DNA of 64,000 nt from Propionigenium maris DSM 9537 (GTDB lineage: Bacteria > Fusobacteriota > Fusobacteriia > Fusobacteriales > Fusobacteriaceae), in the NCBI RefSeq assembly GCF_027925155.1, contig NZ_BSDY01000003.1:1-64000 (forward strand), given 5' to 3'. Shown piece after piece: positions 52,361 to 60,211 of this stretch. The stretch's first letter is position 1. Every line of letters starts with the position of its first letter. The notes below the pieces were generated by a model. That model had not been told where the DNA came from and searched no databases. It saw nothing but the letters and a program-made list of their open reading frames with translations. The translations under genes and the position numbers were made by a program.

Positions 52361-53425
52361 TTATCTGCTGTAACTTCCCACTACCTTGAGGTATTTACTG
52401 TTTTCCTCCAGCTCCCTCAACAGATCTCCAGCCTTCACAACATCCCCTTCAAGCTCGATATAGAAATAGTACTCCCAGGGGATATCCTTTATTGGCCTAG
52501 ACTTTATATTCAGCATATTGTAGCCATACCTCTCTATACTCTTTATGATCCTGGCCAACTCTCCCATCCTGTGCTCTGTAGTTATAAGAAGGGAAAATAC
52601 ACTACCAGGCCTCAGCTCCTCCCTGGATATGACGATAAACTTCGTATAGTTGTTGTCGGTTGTGTTTATATTTTCAGCCAGGACCTCCAGATCATAGAGT
52701 CTGGCAGTTTCCACGCTTCCAATGGCTCCCTTATTTACATCTCCAACCTCACTTATATACTTGGCACTGGCAGCGGTATTCCCATAATCTACCTGCTTCC
52801 AGCCCCTTCCCTTTAAGAACTTCTCACTCTGAAGAAAGCCCTGAGGATGGGAGTAGACCTCCCTTATATCCTCTATCCTGCTTCCCTTTACTCCAATGAG
52901 GTTTTGATCTATCTTTAAATTATAGGTCTTTACTATCCTGCAATCATACCTTTTGAGGAGATCGAAGACCTCTCCGATCTCGCCTGTATATGAGTTTTCC
53001 ACTGGAACAACTCCATACCTTGCCTCACCGGAACTCACTGCAGAAAATACCTCCTCAAAGGTGGCATAGGGCTTCCCTGGGGAATCCTTAAAGAGCCTCT
53101 TCATGGCAATATAACTGAATGCTCCCCTTACTCCCTGATAGGCCACATCCTCCCCTATATTAAGGATAGCTTTTTGATACTCCTTTGAGATATTCATCAT
53201 CTCAACCAAAAACTGCCTGTAGTACTCCTTCAGTCCCTGATCCTCTATCCTCCCAAGGTTTTTAGAGATAACAGCATCCTCCCTGGCACTGTCTAGCACC
53301 TGCATGCCATTGGCCTGCTTATACCTGGCTATTCCCTCTACAATGTGCATCCTCTCCTCAAAGAGTTTTGCTATCTCTCCGTCTACTCTGTCTATCTCTC
53401 TTCTCCAGTCCTCTAAGTCCTTCAT
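52361..53425 (-). CDS. pheA: Bifunctional chorismate mutase/prephenate dehydratase
   Basis: A 354-residue P-protein. Residues 1 to about 85 form an AroQ chorismate mutase (WRREIDRVDGEIAKLFEERM). Residues about 90-270 are prephenate dehydratase (VAYQGVRGAFSYIA; the TDNNYTKFIVIS signature). A C-terminal ACT domain carries GELARIIKSIERYG and KSRP, matching the phenylalanine-binding motifs, so feedback inhibition by Phe is expected. It converts chorismate to phenylpyruvate. Distances of about 11 bp to both neighbours fit one operon. Confidence 0.92.
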   Translation of the reverse strand: MKDLEDWRREIDRVDGEIAKLFEERMHIVEGIARYKQANGMQVLDSAREDAVISKNLGRIEDQGLKEYYRQFLVEMMNISKEYQKAILNIGEDVAYQGVRGAFSYIAMKRLFKDSPGKPYATFEEVFSAVSSGEARYGVVPVENSYTGEIGEVFDLLKRYDCRIVKTYNLKIDQNLIGVKGSRIEDIREVYSHPQGFLQSEKFLKGRGWKQVDYGNTAASAKYISEVGDVNKGAIGSVETARLYDLEVLAENINTTDNNYTKFIVISREELRPGSVFSLLITTEHRMGELARIIKSIERYGYNMLNIKSRPIKDIPWEYYFYIELEGDVVKAGDLLRELEENSKYLKVVGSYSR

Positions 53426-53436
53426 AGTCTATGCTC

Positions 53437-54702
53437 CTATACTTCCTTAATTTTCCCGCCTACTCTCTCATACTCTGTCCAAAAGTGCGGATATGATTTC
53501 TTCACAGATTCAGCTCCCTCTAAGATAATGGGTTTCTCACATCTTGTAGCTGCCATTGCAAGGGCCATAGCCACCCTGTGATCATTCCATGCACTCACAG
53601 TAACTCCTCCCTGGAGTGTCTCCACTCCCTCTATTATCATCCCCTCCTCGGTTTCGGTAATCCTTGCCCCCAGCTTATTCAGCTCAGTGGTCATGGAGGT
53701 TATCCTGTCCGACTCCTTTATCCTCAGCCTCTTGGCATTTACTATCTCCGTTTTACCCCTGCTTAGAGAAGCAAGGACAGTTATGATAGGCCCGAGGTCC
53801 GGACACTGGGACAGGTCTATGACGGTTCCCTGAGTCTCTGATGGTTTCACAGTAATTACCTCTCCCTCAGTCATCTCTGCCTTCATATCTTTGAGGATAC
53901 CGTGGATAGCCTTATCTCCCTGAAGGGATTCCAGCCTCATTCCGTGACACCTTATATTACTTCCAAGGGCCCCGGCTACCATCCAGAAGGCCACCTGGGA
54001 GTAATCTCCCTCTACCCTGTAGTCCCTTGCTCTGTATTTTTGCTTTCCTCTTATGTGAAACTCCCTATAATCTCTATTCTCTATTTCTATTCCAAAACTA
54101 GCCAGTACATCCAGAGTAAGGTCTATGTAACCCTTGGATTCTAGTTTGGAGCTTATCTCTATCACAGAGTCTCCCTCTAATTTTGGAAGAGCATAGAGAA
54201 GTCCTGTAATAAACTGAGAACTGATATCCCCGGGCACCCTGAACCTTCCAGGTTTCAGCATCCCGTCCACTGTTAGAGGAAGCTCATCCTCTCCCTTGGA
54301 GTAGGATATTCCCTGCTCATCAAAGATATCCAGGAATGTCCCCAAAGGTCTCTTGCAGAGCCTCCCCTCTCCCTTAAAGGTTACCTTTCCTTGGGCGAGA
54401 AGAGCCACTGGTATCATAAACCTTATTGTAGAGCCCGACTCCCTACACTGTATCTCATCCTTCAGCCTTTTGAGCTTGTCCACTCCATCTATTACTTCAT
54501 AGTCCTCTCCAACCTGAAACCTAGCTCCCAGGGACTCCATTGCCTCTGTAGTTGCCTTTATATCCTCTGAAAACTTCAAATTTGTAACACTGCTTCTCCC
54601 CTCTGCCATGGCAGCAGCTATAATTGCCCTGTGGGATAGACTCTTTGATGGGGGTATCACCACATCTCCTGCCAATCTTACCGGACTTATCTCCAATCTC
54701 AT
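53437..54702 (-). CDS. aroA: 3-phosphoshikimate 1-carboxyvinyltransferase (EPSP synthase)
   Basis: A 421-residue enzyme joining shikimate-3-phosphate and PEP. Typical motifs: PPSKSLSHRAIIAAAMAEG near the N-terminus, GNxG-type region CRESGSTIRFMIP, DISSQFITGLLYA, GDYSQVAFWM, and RIKESDRITSM near residue 330, ending DHRVAMALAMAA. The start codon directly abuts the tyrA stop (TAG ATG). Confidence 0.93.
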   Translation of the reverse strand: MRLEISPVRLAGDVVIPPSKSLSHRAIIAAAMAEGRSSVTNLKFSEDIKATTEAMESLGARFQVGEDYEVIDGVDKLKRLKDEIQCRESGSTIRFMIPVALLAQGKVTFKGEGRLCKRPLGTFLDIFDEQGISYSKGEDELPLTVDGMLKPGRFRVPGDISSQFITGLLYALPKLEGDSVIEISSKLESKGYIDLTLDVLASFGIEIENRDYREFHIRGKQKYRARDYRVEGDYSQVAFWMVAGALGSNIRCHGMRLESLQGDKAIHGILKDMKAEMTEGEVITVKPSETQGTVIDLSQCPDLGPIITVLASLSRGKTEIVNAKRLRIKESDRITSMTTELNKLGARITETEEGMIIEGVETLQGGVTVSAWNDHRVAMALAMAATRCEKPIILEGAESVKKSYPHFWTEYERVGGKIKEV

Positions 54703-55566
54703 CTATAGATCCACCTCATTCCTTTTTTCCCTTAGTTGTTTTCTTCTAGCTGTGGAGCTTCTAAACTCCCTCTTTAGTATTTCGCCCTCTCCAGATAGGA
54801 GAGCTCCCTTTATTACTTCTAACTTTTCCTGAAAATCCTCTATCTTCCCTATGAGGTTTTCCCTGTTCTCCAGAAACAGCTCGCTCCACAGCTCCTCATT
54901 TATCATAGCTATCCTTGTGAGCTCCCTGTAGGAGTCTCCGGTAAAGGAGTAGGTATCCTCATCTCTGTCGCTGTTTACAAGGGCCACTGCAATGGCATGG
55001 GTCAGCTGGCTGGTAAAGGCCACCATATTGTCGTGCCTTGCTGGGGATAACCTGCTTATCCTCCCAAAGGAGAGGTCCCTGGCTATCTCCTCCACAGCTG
55101 CTATTCCCTCCTCTGTGTTTCTCTCTGTGGGGGTCACTATGAAGTTGGCACCTAAAAAGATCTCGGGTTCTCCGTGTTCCGCTCCTGTCTTTTCCCTTCC
55201 AGCCATGGGATGAGCTCCCACAAACTGGCACCCCTGGGGCATGAGCTTCTGTACCTCATCCACAAAAGATAATTTTATACCACATATGTCTGTAAGCACA
55301 AGTCCTTTTTTAAATTCTCCCCTGTATTTCTCAATAAATTTAATCATTCCCTTGGGGTAGATAGCCATTATGAGAAGATCCGTCTCTCCCAGGATCTCCT
55401 CGGGTCTCTCATATCCTTCCTCTATAATCCCCTTATCTCTACAGTAATCCAGAGCCCTTCTGTCTACATCTATCCCGGAAACTCTGTAACCCTTCCTGGT
55501 CAGTCCCTCTGCCATGGAGGCTCCCATGAGCCCCATTCCCACTATAGTTACTCTTCTCTCTCCCAT
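54703..55566 (-). CDS. tyrA: Prephenate dehydrogenase
   Basis: A 287-residue NAD(P)-dependent enzyme making 4-hydroxyphenylpyruvate. The Rossmann motif is TIVGMGLMGASMAEGL, and the active site includes GAHPMAGREKTGAEHG and MVAFTSQLTHAIA. ATG at 55566 puts the start right before the Rossmann strand, 7 bp after the aroF stop; a TTG 24 bp upstream overlaps aroF and adds eight unlikely residues. There is no ACT domain, so tyrosine control may act elsewhere. Confidence 0.9.
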   Translation of the reverse strand: MGERRVTIVGMGLMGASMAEGLTRKGYRVSGIDVDRRALDYCRDKGIIEEGYERPEEILGETDLLIMAIYPKGMIKFIEKYRGEFKKGLVLTDICGIKLSFVDEVQKLMPQGCQFVGAHPMAGREKTGAEHGEPEIFLGANFIVTPTERNTEEGIAAVEEIARDLSFGRISRLSPARHDNMVAFTSQLTHAIAVALVNSDRDEDTYSFTGDSYRELTRIAMINEELWSELFLENRENLIGKIEDFQEKLEVIKGALLSGEGEILKREFRSSTARRKQLREKRNEVDL

Positions 55567-55573
55567 AAGCTGC

Positions 55574-56587
55574 CTACATCTTCTTTCCAACTACATTCAG
55601 TATCTGCTCTACCCCTCTTACAGTATCCTCAAACTGTTCTGGAGTCAGGGACTGGGCTCCATCACATAGGGCGTTTTCAGGATCGTTGTGCACCTCTATC
55701 ATAAGACCGTCTGCTCCCACTGCTGCCGCTGCAAGGGCCAGGTCCTTTACCATCCATCTCTTTCCTGTGGCGTGGCTTGGATCCACAATTACCGGAAGGT
55801 GGGATAGCTTCTTTACAGCAAGGACTGCACTGAGATCCAGGGTATTTCTTGTGAATTTCTCATATGTTCTTATCCCTCTTTCACATAGGATTACATTGGG
55901 ATTTCCCTCTGCCATGATGTATTCAGCAGCCATTAGCCACTCCTCTATTGTTGCTGACATCCCCCTCTTGAGTAGCACAGGCTTCCTTGTTTTCCCCACA
56001 GCCTTTAGAAGATCGAAGTTCTGCATATTTCTTGCACCAATCTGAATTATATCCACATCTTCATCAAACTTCTCCACTAAGGATGGTGCCATGAGCTCTG
56101 TAACTATCGGCATTCCCGTTTCCTTTCTGGCTTCCTTTAGAAGCTCCAATCCCTCTAGCTCCATTCCCTGGAAAGCATATGGTGAAGTTCTGGGCTTGTA
56201 TGCTCCTCCTCTAAGTACCTGAGCTCCGCTGGCGTTTACTGCTCTTGCCACCTCTGTAATCTGATCCCTGCTCTCCACGGAACAAGGTCCCGCCATAATT
56301 GTAAAGTTTCCTCCGCCGATCCTTATGTCTCCTACTTCTATCACTGTGTCCTCTCCTCTGAATACTCTGTTGGCCTGTTTAAAGGGCTCCTGAATCCTTG
56401 TAACCTTCTCTACCCCCACAAGGGCTTCCACATCCCTCACATCTATCTTGGAGGTATCTCCTACCACTCCAATTACACCATACTCAATTCCCGATATATC
56501 CCTTACCTGAAACCCCTTGCCTACAAGGATCTCCTCCACATGAATCATCTGCTCCCTTGTTGCTTCCTTCTTCATCTTAACTATCAT
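55574..56587 (-). CDS. aroF: 3-deoxy-D-arabino-heptulosonate 7-phosphate (DAHP) synthase with regulatory N-domain
   Basis: A 337-residue class I-beta DAHP synthase. Residues 1 to about 68 are the ferredoxin-like regulatory domain that in relatives (Thermotoga type) binds Tyr/Phe. The barrel carries AGPCSVES, YKPRTSPYAFQG, VLLKRGMSAT, CERGIRTYE and DPSHATGKRW with the metal and substrate residues. It condenses PEP with erythrose-4-phosphate, the first step of the pathway. It is the first gene of the aromatic operon; ATG at 56587 follows AGGAGGGG, just after an attenuator. Confidence 0.92.
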   Translation of the reverse strand: MIVKMKKEATREQMIHVEEILVGKGFQVRDISGIEYGVIGVVGDTSKIDVRDVEALVGVEKVTRIQEPFKQANRVFRGEDTVIEVGDIRIGGGNFTIMAGPCSVESRDQITEVARAVNASGAQVLRGGAYKPRTSPYAFQGMELEGLELLKEARKETGMPIVTELMAPSLVEKFDEDVDIIQIGARNMQNFDLLKAVGKTRKPVLLKRGMSATIEEWLMAAEYIMAEGNPNVILCERGIRTYEKFTRNTLDLSAVLAVKKLSHLPVIVDPSHATGKRWMVKDLALAAAAVGADGLMIEVHNDPENALCDGAQSLTPEQFEDTVRGVEQILNVVGKKM

Positions 56588-56622
56588 AGTGCCCCTCCTA
56601 GAAATTATCCTATAAAATAAAA

Positions 56623-56649
56623 AGCCCCCAGGTTATGTACCTGAGGGCT
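56623..56649 (-). terminator. Attenuator terminator in the aromatic operon leader
   Basis: On the minus strand AGCCCTCAGGT pairs with ACCTGGGGGCT (one mismatch region) followed by TTTTTATTTTA (56622-56612). It is placed between promoter and aroF, so it ends transcription before the operon unless an alternative fold forms. Confidence 0.88.
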
Positions 56650-56748
56650 GTTGTTAATAAAAATATAATCCCTGGTACAAATCCACTTTTATTTTGTATA
56701 ATACAAAACGGATTTGTCCTTGGATGATTATCCAGCTTACAAATCCGT
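56623..56748 (-). promoter_or_regulatory. Attenuation switch: four alternative RNA pairings before aroF
   Basis: Minus-strand segments are A, ACGGATTTGT (56748-56739), overlapping the leader stop; B, ACAAATCCGT (56717-56708); C, GGATTTGTACCAGGG (56684-56670); D, the 5' arm of the terminator, containing CCCTCAGGTAC. A pairs B; B pairs C; C's GTACC-AGGG pairs D; D pairs its 3' arm. If the ribosome stalls on Phe/Trp/Tyr codons before A, A:B forms, C is free and C:D prevents termination. If it reaches the stop, A is covered, B:C forms and the terminator folds. Logic is inferred; pairings are seen. Confidence 0.82.
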
Positions 56749-56826
56749 GTTTATAAAGTAATAAAAGTACCAGAAAGAATTGGCAGTATTTAATTTTCTA
56801 TTTTCTATCTTCTTCATATCTCTCAT
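56737..56826 (-). CDS. Aromatic-operon leader peptide (29 aa)
   Basis: ATG at 56826 follows AGAGGAGGCAGGAAG. The 29-residue peptide ends in NTANSFWYFYYFINTDL, with Phe-Trp-Tyr-Phe-Tyr-Tyr-Phe in a row: seven consecutive aromatic codons. Its stop codon overlaps the first arm of the RNA switch. This is the design of classical leader peptides (pheA, trp) but senses all three aromatic amino acids at once. Confidence 0.88.
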   Translation of the reverse strand: MRDMKKIENRKLNTANSFWYFYYFINTDL

Positions 56827-56889
56827 CTTCCTGCCTCCTCTTTTTTTATCTCCCTGATCTCGGGCCTTCTCCGAATCTTGATTGAAGTT

Positions 56890-56918
56890 ATATTAACAGA
56901 TTGAATTTTTATTTGCAA
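56890..56918 (-). promoter_or_regulatory. Promoter of the aromatic operon
   Basis: Minus strand TTGCAA (56918-56913), 17 bp, TAATAT (56895-56890), about 60 bp upstream of the leader peptide start. Confidence 0.75.
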
Positions 56919-57083
56919 GGATTTTTTTTATGATTTTAGTACACTGTTCGTATTTTTCCGATATTTCTCCCTATTTCCTTGAGTTTATGGGTTATTCCTC
57001 CTTGACAGTCGTTCGGTTTTCATCCTGTAGATTTCCCACTGAATTATTTATAGATTTAGAGAAAAAAGGCACACAATTAAAGA

Positions 57084-57112
57084 TTGACACTATACAGATA
57101 ACATGATAGTTT
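57084..57112 (+). promoter_or_regulatory. Promoter of the 80-aa gene
   Basis: TTGACA, 17 bp, TAGTTT (weak -10), about 50 bp upstream of the start. Confidence 0.55.
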
Positions 57113-57159
57113 ATTAGATAAGTAGGGATTAACAAAACATAATTATGAGGTGATATAGA

Positions 57160-57402
57160 ATGAATTTAGAAAACTGGGAAAAAGACCTATACGATGAGAT
57201 CTTTGACACTACCTTTGATACTATAATGGCTGACTATGAGGCTGGAACTATCACTAAGGAGCAGATTGAGATGAACATCACTGAGCACCAGCAGACTCTT
57301 ATGAACGGATTCTTTGAGGGAGCTAAGACATTTAACGCAAATACTGCAATGATCGACGCTCACCAGCTGGCTCTTGCTAAGATCAACAAAACAAGCCTAT
57401 AA
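57160..57402 (+). CDS. Small acidic protein of unknown function (80 aa)
   Basis: Not recognised. A helical, acidic protein (NWEKDLYDEIFDTTFDTIMADY) rich in Thr and Asn, without cysteine. ATG follows a GAGGTGAT site. It has its own promoter and terminator and biased codons, suggesting good expression. It converges on the rhodanese gene. Confidence 0.7.
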   Translation: MNLENWEKDLYDEIFDTTFDTIMADYEAGTITKEQIEMNITEHQQTLMNGFFEGAKTFNANTAMIDAHQLALAKINKTSL

Positions 57403-57408
57403 TAAGTT

Positions 57409-57453
57409 AAGGGATAGATTCAGGAGCACTTACCTGATCTATCCCTTTTTTTA
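57409..57453 (+). terminator. Terminator after the 80-aa gene
   Basis: AAGGGATAGATTCAGG pairs with CCTGATCTATCCCTT (one bulged T), then TTTTT. It lies about 40 bp beyond the rhodanese stop on the other strand. Confidence 0.85.
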
Positions 57454-57491
57454 TTTCCTGATCTCTTCCACCGGAAGATTATAGTTTAACC

Positions 57492-57851
57492 TCAGTCGCT
57501 GCAGTCCTTAAACTCCTTCAGTCCTCCCTTAAGGTTATATACCTTTTTGAATCCTAACTCCTTCATCATCTCACAAGCACCTAGTGATCTTACGCCTCCC
57601 GTTCAGACCACAAGATATGTAGGATCTTTAGGGAGCTCCGCTAACCTCTCCTTAAAATCATCGGAGTAGTAATCCATAATAATAACGTCCTCTACAAGAG
57701 GCTCTACCTTGGCTATCTCCTCTGCTGTTCTCACATCTAGCACCCTTACATCCTCGTCTCCTAGGAGTTCCATAGCCTTCTCCTTGTTAACATCAAACTC
57801 GCTCCCCTTTTTGGCCTTTAGCCTCAGAGCTGCTGTCTTTAAAATACTCAT
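57492..57851 (-). CDS. Rhodanese-like protein with a probable selenocysteine at the catalytic position
   Basis: Reading from ATG 57851 gives 82 residues (RVLDVRTAEEIA...MDYYSD...DPTYLVV), then TGA at 57605-57603, then 36 more in the same frame: TGGVRSLGACEMMKELG, KKVYNLKGGLKEF, CSD, stop at 57492. Together this is a complete single-domain rhodanese of 119 residues; the TGA stands exactly where the catalytic Cys of the C-x4-R active loop belongs. Such placement with perfect continuation strongly suggests UGA is read as selenocysteine. A SECIS-like hairpin follows the codon. The role is probably sulfur or selenium transfer; simple nonsense mutation is the alternative. Confidence 0.8.
57572..57594 (-). 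promoter_or_regulatory. Candidate bacterial SECIS element
   Basis: Counting after the TGA, nucleotides 9-14 (CGUAAG) pair with 26-31 (CUUGUG, two G-U pairs), AU at 15-16 bulges out, CAC pairs GUG, and UAG forms the apical loop at 20-22. A bulged U below a short upper stem with G in the loop, centred about 20 nt after UGA, fits bacterial SECIS elements that bind SelB. Confidence 0.55.
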
Positions 57852-57878
57852 CCTCTCAACTCCTTCTATAGTTAAGTA

Positions 57879-58676
57879 TTACTTTACATACTTGTCATTT
57901 AATGCCCTTATTATAGCATAGGTTTCCAGATCCATCTCTCCGTCATAGATTGCCGGTCTGAAGTGCATCTGAAAAGCCCTTACAACCTTTTTATTGTATT
58001 CCGACCACTCCCCGTCTACCCTCATGGGATAACCATAGCTTCTGAAAAGATCCTGGACCTCCTCTACAGTAAGTGCCTCATACTCCTCCTGATTGAGGTG
58101 CCTGCTATAGGTTGCCTCATCATACCATGCTCCTATACCATACCGCTTATATAACCTCTTCCACGGGAAGTATGGTCCCGGATCGTGTTTTCTATCTGGG
58201 GCAATATCTGAATGCCCCACTATCCTTGTGGGGTCTATCTTGTACCTGCTGCTTAGATCTCTTAAGAGGTGTACTACCTTTAAGATCTGGTCCTCGGTAT
58301 AGGGGTAGAATCTTCTCTCCTCACCCTCTACTCTATAACCGGGATTCACTATCTCAACTCCCACCGAGGAATCGTTGAGATTTGTCCTTCCCTGAAACTC
58401 ACTTATTCCCGCATGCCACCCTCTCTTCGCCTCTGGAAGCAGCTTATATATGGGCTCCTCTCCCCTGCTGGTAATGAGGTAATGGGTGCTCACATGAGGT
58501 CCTGTAAGGGCTCTTATGGAGCTCTCATCCCCTCCTGCGGTGTAATGTATCACTATAAATCTAACCCTCTCATTGTAGGCAGTAGCCCTGTGAGTCTGTG
58601 AATCGACTTTATAATTAGGTATAGAAGTACAGGCTGTAAGTGCTGCCAGCAAAATGCAGCTAAATAATCTCTTCAT
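57879..58676 (-). CDS. N-acetylmuramoyl-L-alanine amidase (AmiD-like lipoprotein)
   Basis: A 265-residue lipoprotein: lipobox LTAC near residue 16, then an Amidase_2 domain with zinc ligands in FIVIHYTAGG and VGHSDIAPDRKHDPGPYFPW, and a C-terminal peptidoglycan-binding domain (VEEVQDLFRSYGYPM...VRAFQMHFRP). It splits the sugar-peptide bond of murein, probably for recycling, while held at the outer membrane. It is followed 28 bp later by the selenocysteine-type rhodanese gene on the same strand. Confidence 0.9.
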   Translation of the reverse strand: MKRLFSCILLAALTACTSIPNYKVDSQTHRATAYNERVRFIVIHYTAGGDESSIRALTGPHVSTHYLITSRGEEPIYKLLPEAKRGWHAGISEFQGRTNLNDSSVGVEIVNPGYRVEGEERRFYPYTEDQILKVVHLLRDLSSRYKIDPTRIVGHSDIAPDRKHDPGPYFPWKRLYKRYGIGAWYDEATYSRHLNQEEYEALTVEEVQDLFRSYGYPMRVDGEWSEYNKKVVRAFQMHFRPAIYDGEMDLETYAIIRALNDKYVK

Positions 58677-58709
58677 ACTTCCCTCCCGGTATCTTTTAAA
58701 AATTACAAA

Positions 58710-60029
58710 TTAATCCTCTACAATAAACTCCTTGTATCTGTTCTGATCCTCCTGCTTCAGGGAAGTAGTTATGAGAAGCCCCTCACCAGTATATTCCTGG
58801 CTGATCACCTTGGTATTCCCCAGAAGGTAGGAGGATACATCTCCCCTGCTAAATGGTATGAGAAGGGTGAGATTTTTATTTCCCTTAAAGAGTTCTCCCT
58901 CTATCCTATCGATAAGCTCGTTGATGCCGCTTCTCTCAGTAGCCGAGATATACATGGTATTTTCTGAATCTTCAGACTTCCTTCCCTCTAGGGTCTCCTC
59001 ATCCAGTTTATCTATCTTGTTGTAAACCAGTAGATGAGGGGTTCCCTCGGTATTCAGGTCCTCCACTACACTTCTGGTTACCTTTAACTGGTGCTCTGCG
59101 TCCTCTCTGGCTATATCTGTAACATAGAGAAGAAGATCCGCTTCCTCTACCTCCTCCAGAGTAGACTTAAAGGCCTCTACAAGGGTATGAGGCAGCTTAC
59201 TTACAAAACCTACCGTATCTACAAGGATAAACTCCAGGTTATCCCTGAGCTTTACCTTTCTGTGGAAGGGATCCAGGGTAGCAAAGAGCATATCCTTTGC
59301 TGGAGAGATAGTTCTCTCTGGATTTTCCTCATCCATTTCCATAAAGAGGTTCATAATAGTGGATTTTCCTGCATTGGTATACCCCACAAGGGCCACACTA
59401 GGAGTAGTGCTCTTCTTTCTCTGCTTTCTTCTGACCTCTCTTTGTTTTTTAACCTCATCTAGAGCTCTTTCTACATTGGTGATTCTTTCCTCGATATTTC
59501 TTCTGTCAAGCTCAAGCTTTGTCTCTCCCAGACCTCTTGTCCCTATCCCTGCTCCAGTACGGGAAAGCTTATCCCCCATACCTATAAGCCTTGGTTTTTG
59601 GTATTTCAGGCTTGCAAGTTCTACCTGGAGCTTTCCCTCCTTGGATGTAGCTCTGCTTGCAAAGATATCCAGGATAAGAGCCGTTCTGTCCATGATCTCC
59701 GTCTCAAAGATCTCATTTAGGTTACGTATCTGTATCCCCCCAAGCTCATCATCAAAGATGATTATATCGATACCATTGCCATGGACAAATGCCTGTATCT
59801 CCTCGATCTTTCCCTTCCCAAGGTAGGTTCCTGGTTCCGGCTTATCCTTACTCTGGGTAAAGGTAGTTATAACCTGAAAGTTTGCTGCATGAGCCAGCTC
59901 AGCCAGCTCATTCAGGGAATCCTCCAAAGTTACCTCTCCCTTTTTTCTGTACATATCCAGGGCTACGAGAACTGCCCTGCCCCTCACTTTATTTTCATCA
60001 AAATTAATCTTAATCACCTCACCTTTCAT
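58710..60029 (-). CDS. hflX: GTPase HflX
   Basis: A 439-residue ribosome-associated GTPase. The N-terminal HflX domain has GKGKIEEIQAF and the Gly-rich linker (SRTGAGIGTRGLGETKLELDRR); the G-domain shows G1 GYTNAGKST, G3 DTVGFVSKLPH and G4 NKID. It splits stalled or hibernating ribosomes, for example after heat stress. No hfq or hflKC is adjacent. It sits upstream of the amidase gene, 33 bp apart on the same strand. Confidence 0.93.
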   Translation of the reverse strand: MKGEVIKINFDENKVRGRAVLVALDMYRKKGEVTLEDSLNELAELAHAANFQVITTFTQSKDKPEPGTYLGKGKIEEIQAFVHGNGIDIIIFDDELGGIQIRNLNEIFETEIMDRTALILDIFASRATSKEGKLQVELASLKYQKPRLIGMGDKLSRTGAGIGTRGLGETKLELDRRNIEERITNVERALDEVKKQREVRRKQRKKSTTPSVALVGYTNAGKSTIMNLFMEMDEENPERTISPAKDMLFATLDPFHRKVKLRDNLEFILVDTVGFVSKLPHTLVEAFKSTLEEVEEADLLLYVTDIAREDAEHQLKVTRSVVEDLNTEGTPHLLVYNKIDKLDEETLEGRKSEDSENTMYISATERSGINELIDRIEGELFKGNKNLTLLIPFSRGDVSSYLLGNTKVISQEYTGEGLLITTSLKQEDQNRYKEFIVED

Positions 60030-60183
60030 TGGGTCCCCTTAGACTCGACCCTATACTATATTCTAACAGGTTTACCCCCTTAAATATAGAAGATTTTTTA
60101 TAAATATAAAAGAATTTTCATTTCATTTTACATAACTTATTTCACTGCTCCTCTTCCCAAAATATCATTCAAAAAAAGTACAA

Positions 60184-60207
60184 AAGGAAGCCTATATAGG
60201 CTTCCTT
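60184..60207 (-). terminator. Terminator after treC
   Basis: AAGGAAGCC-TATATA-GGCTTCCTT followed by TTTG on the minus strand, right after the treC stop. Confidence 0.85.
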
Positions 60208-60211
60208 AAAC

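Noticed and set aside
56588-56918. T-box riboswitch as the control of the aromatic operon
   Set aside because: No T-box consensus or specifier-loop layout was seen, whereas a translated leader with seven aromatic codons and matching alternative pairings explains the region.
57603-57851. 82-aa rhodanese fragment as a truncated gene
   Set aside because: The in-frame continuation after the UGA restores every remaining rhodanese motif and a SECIS-like hairpin is present, so a 119-residue selenoprotein is a better reading; nonsense mutation stays as the alternative.
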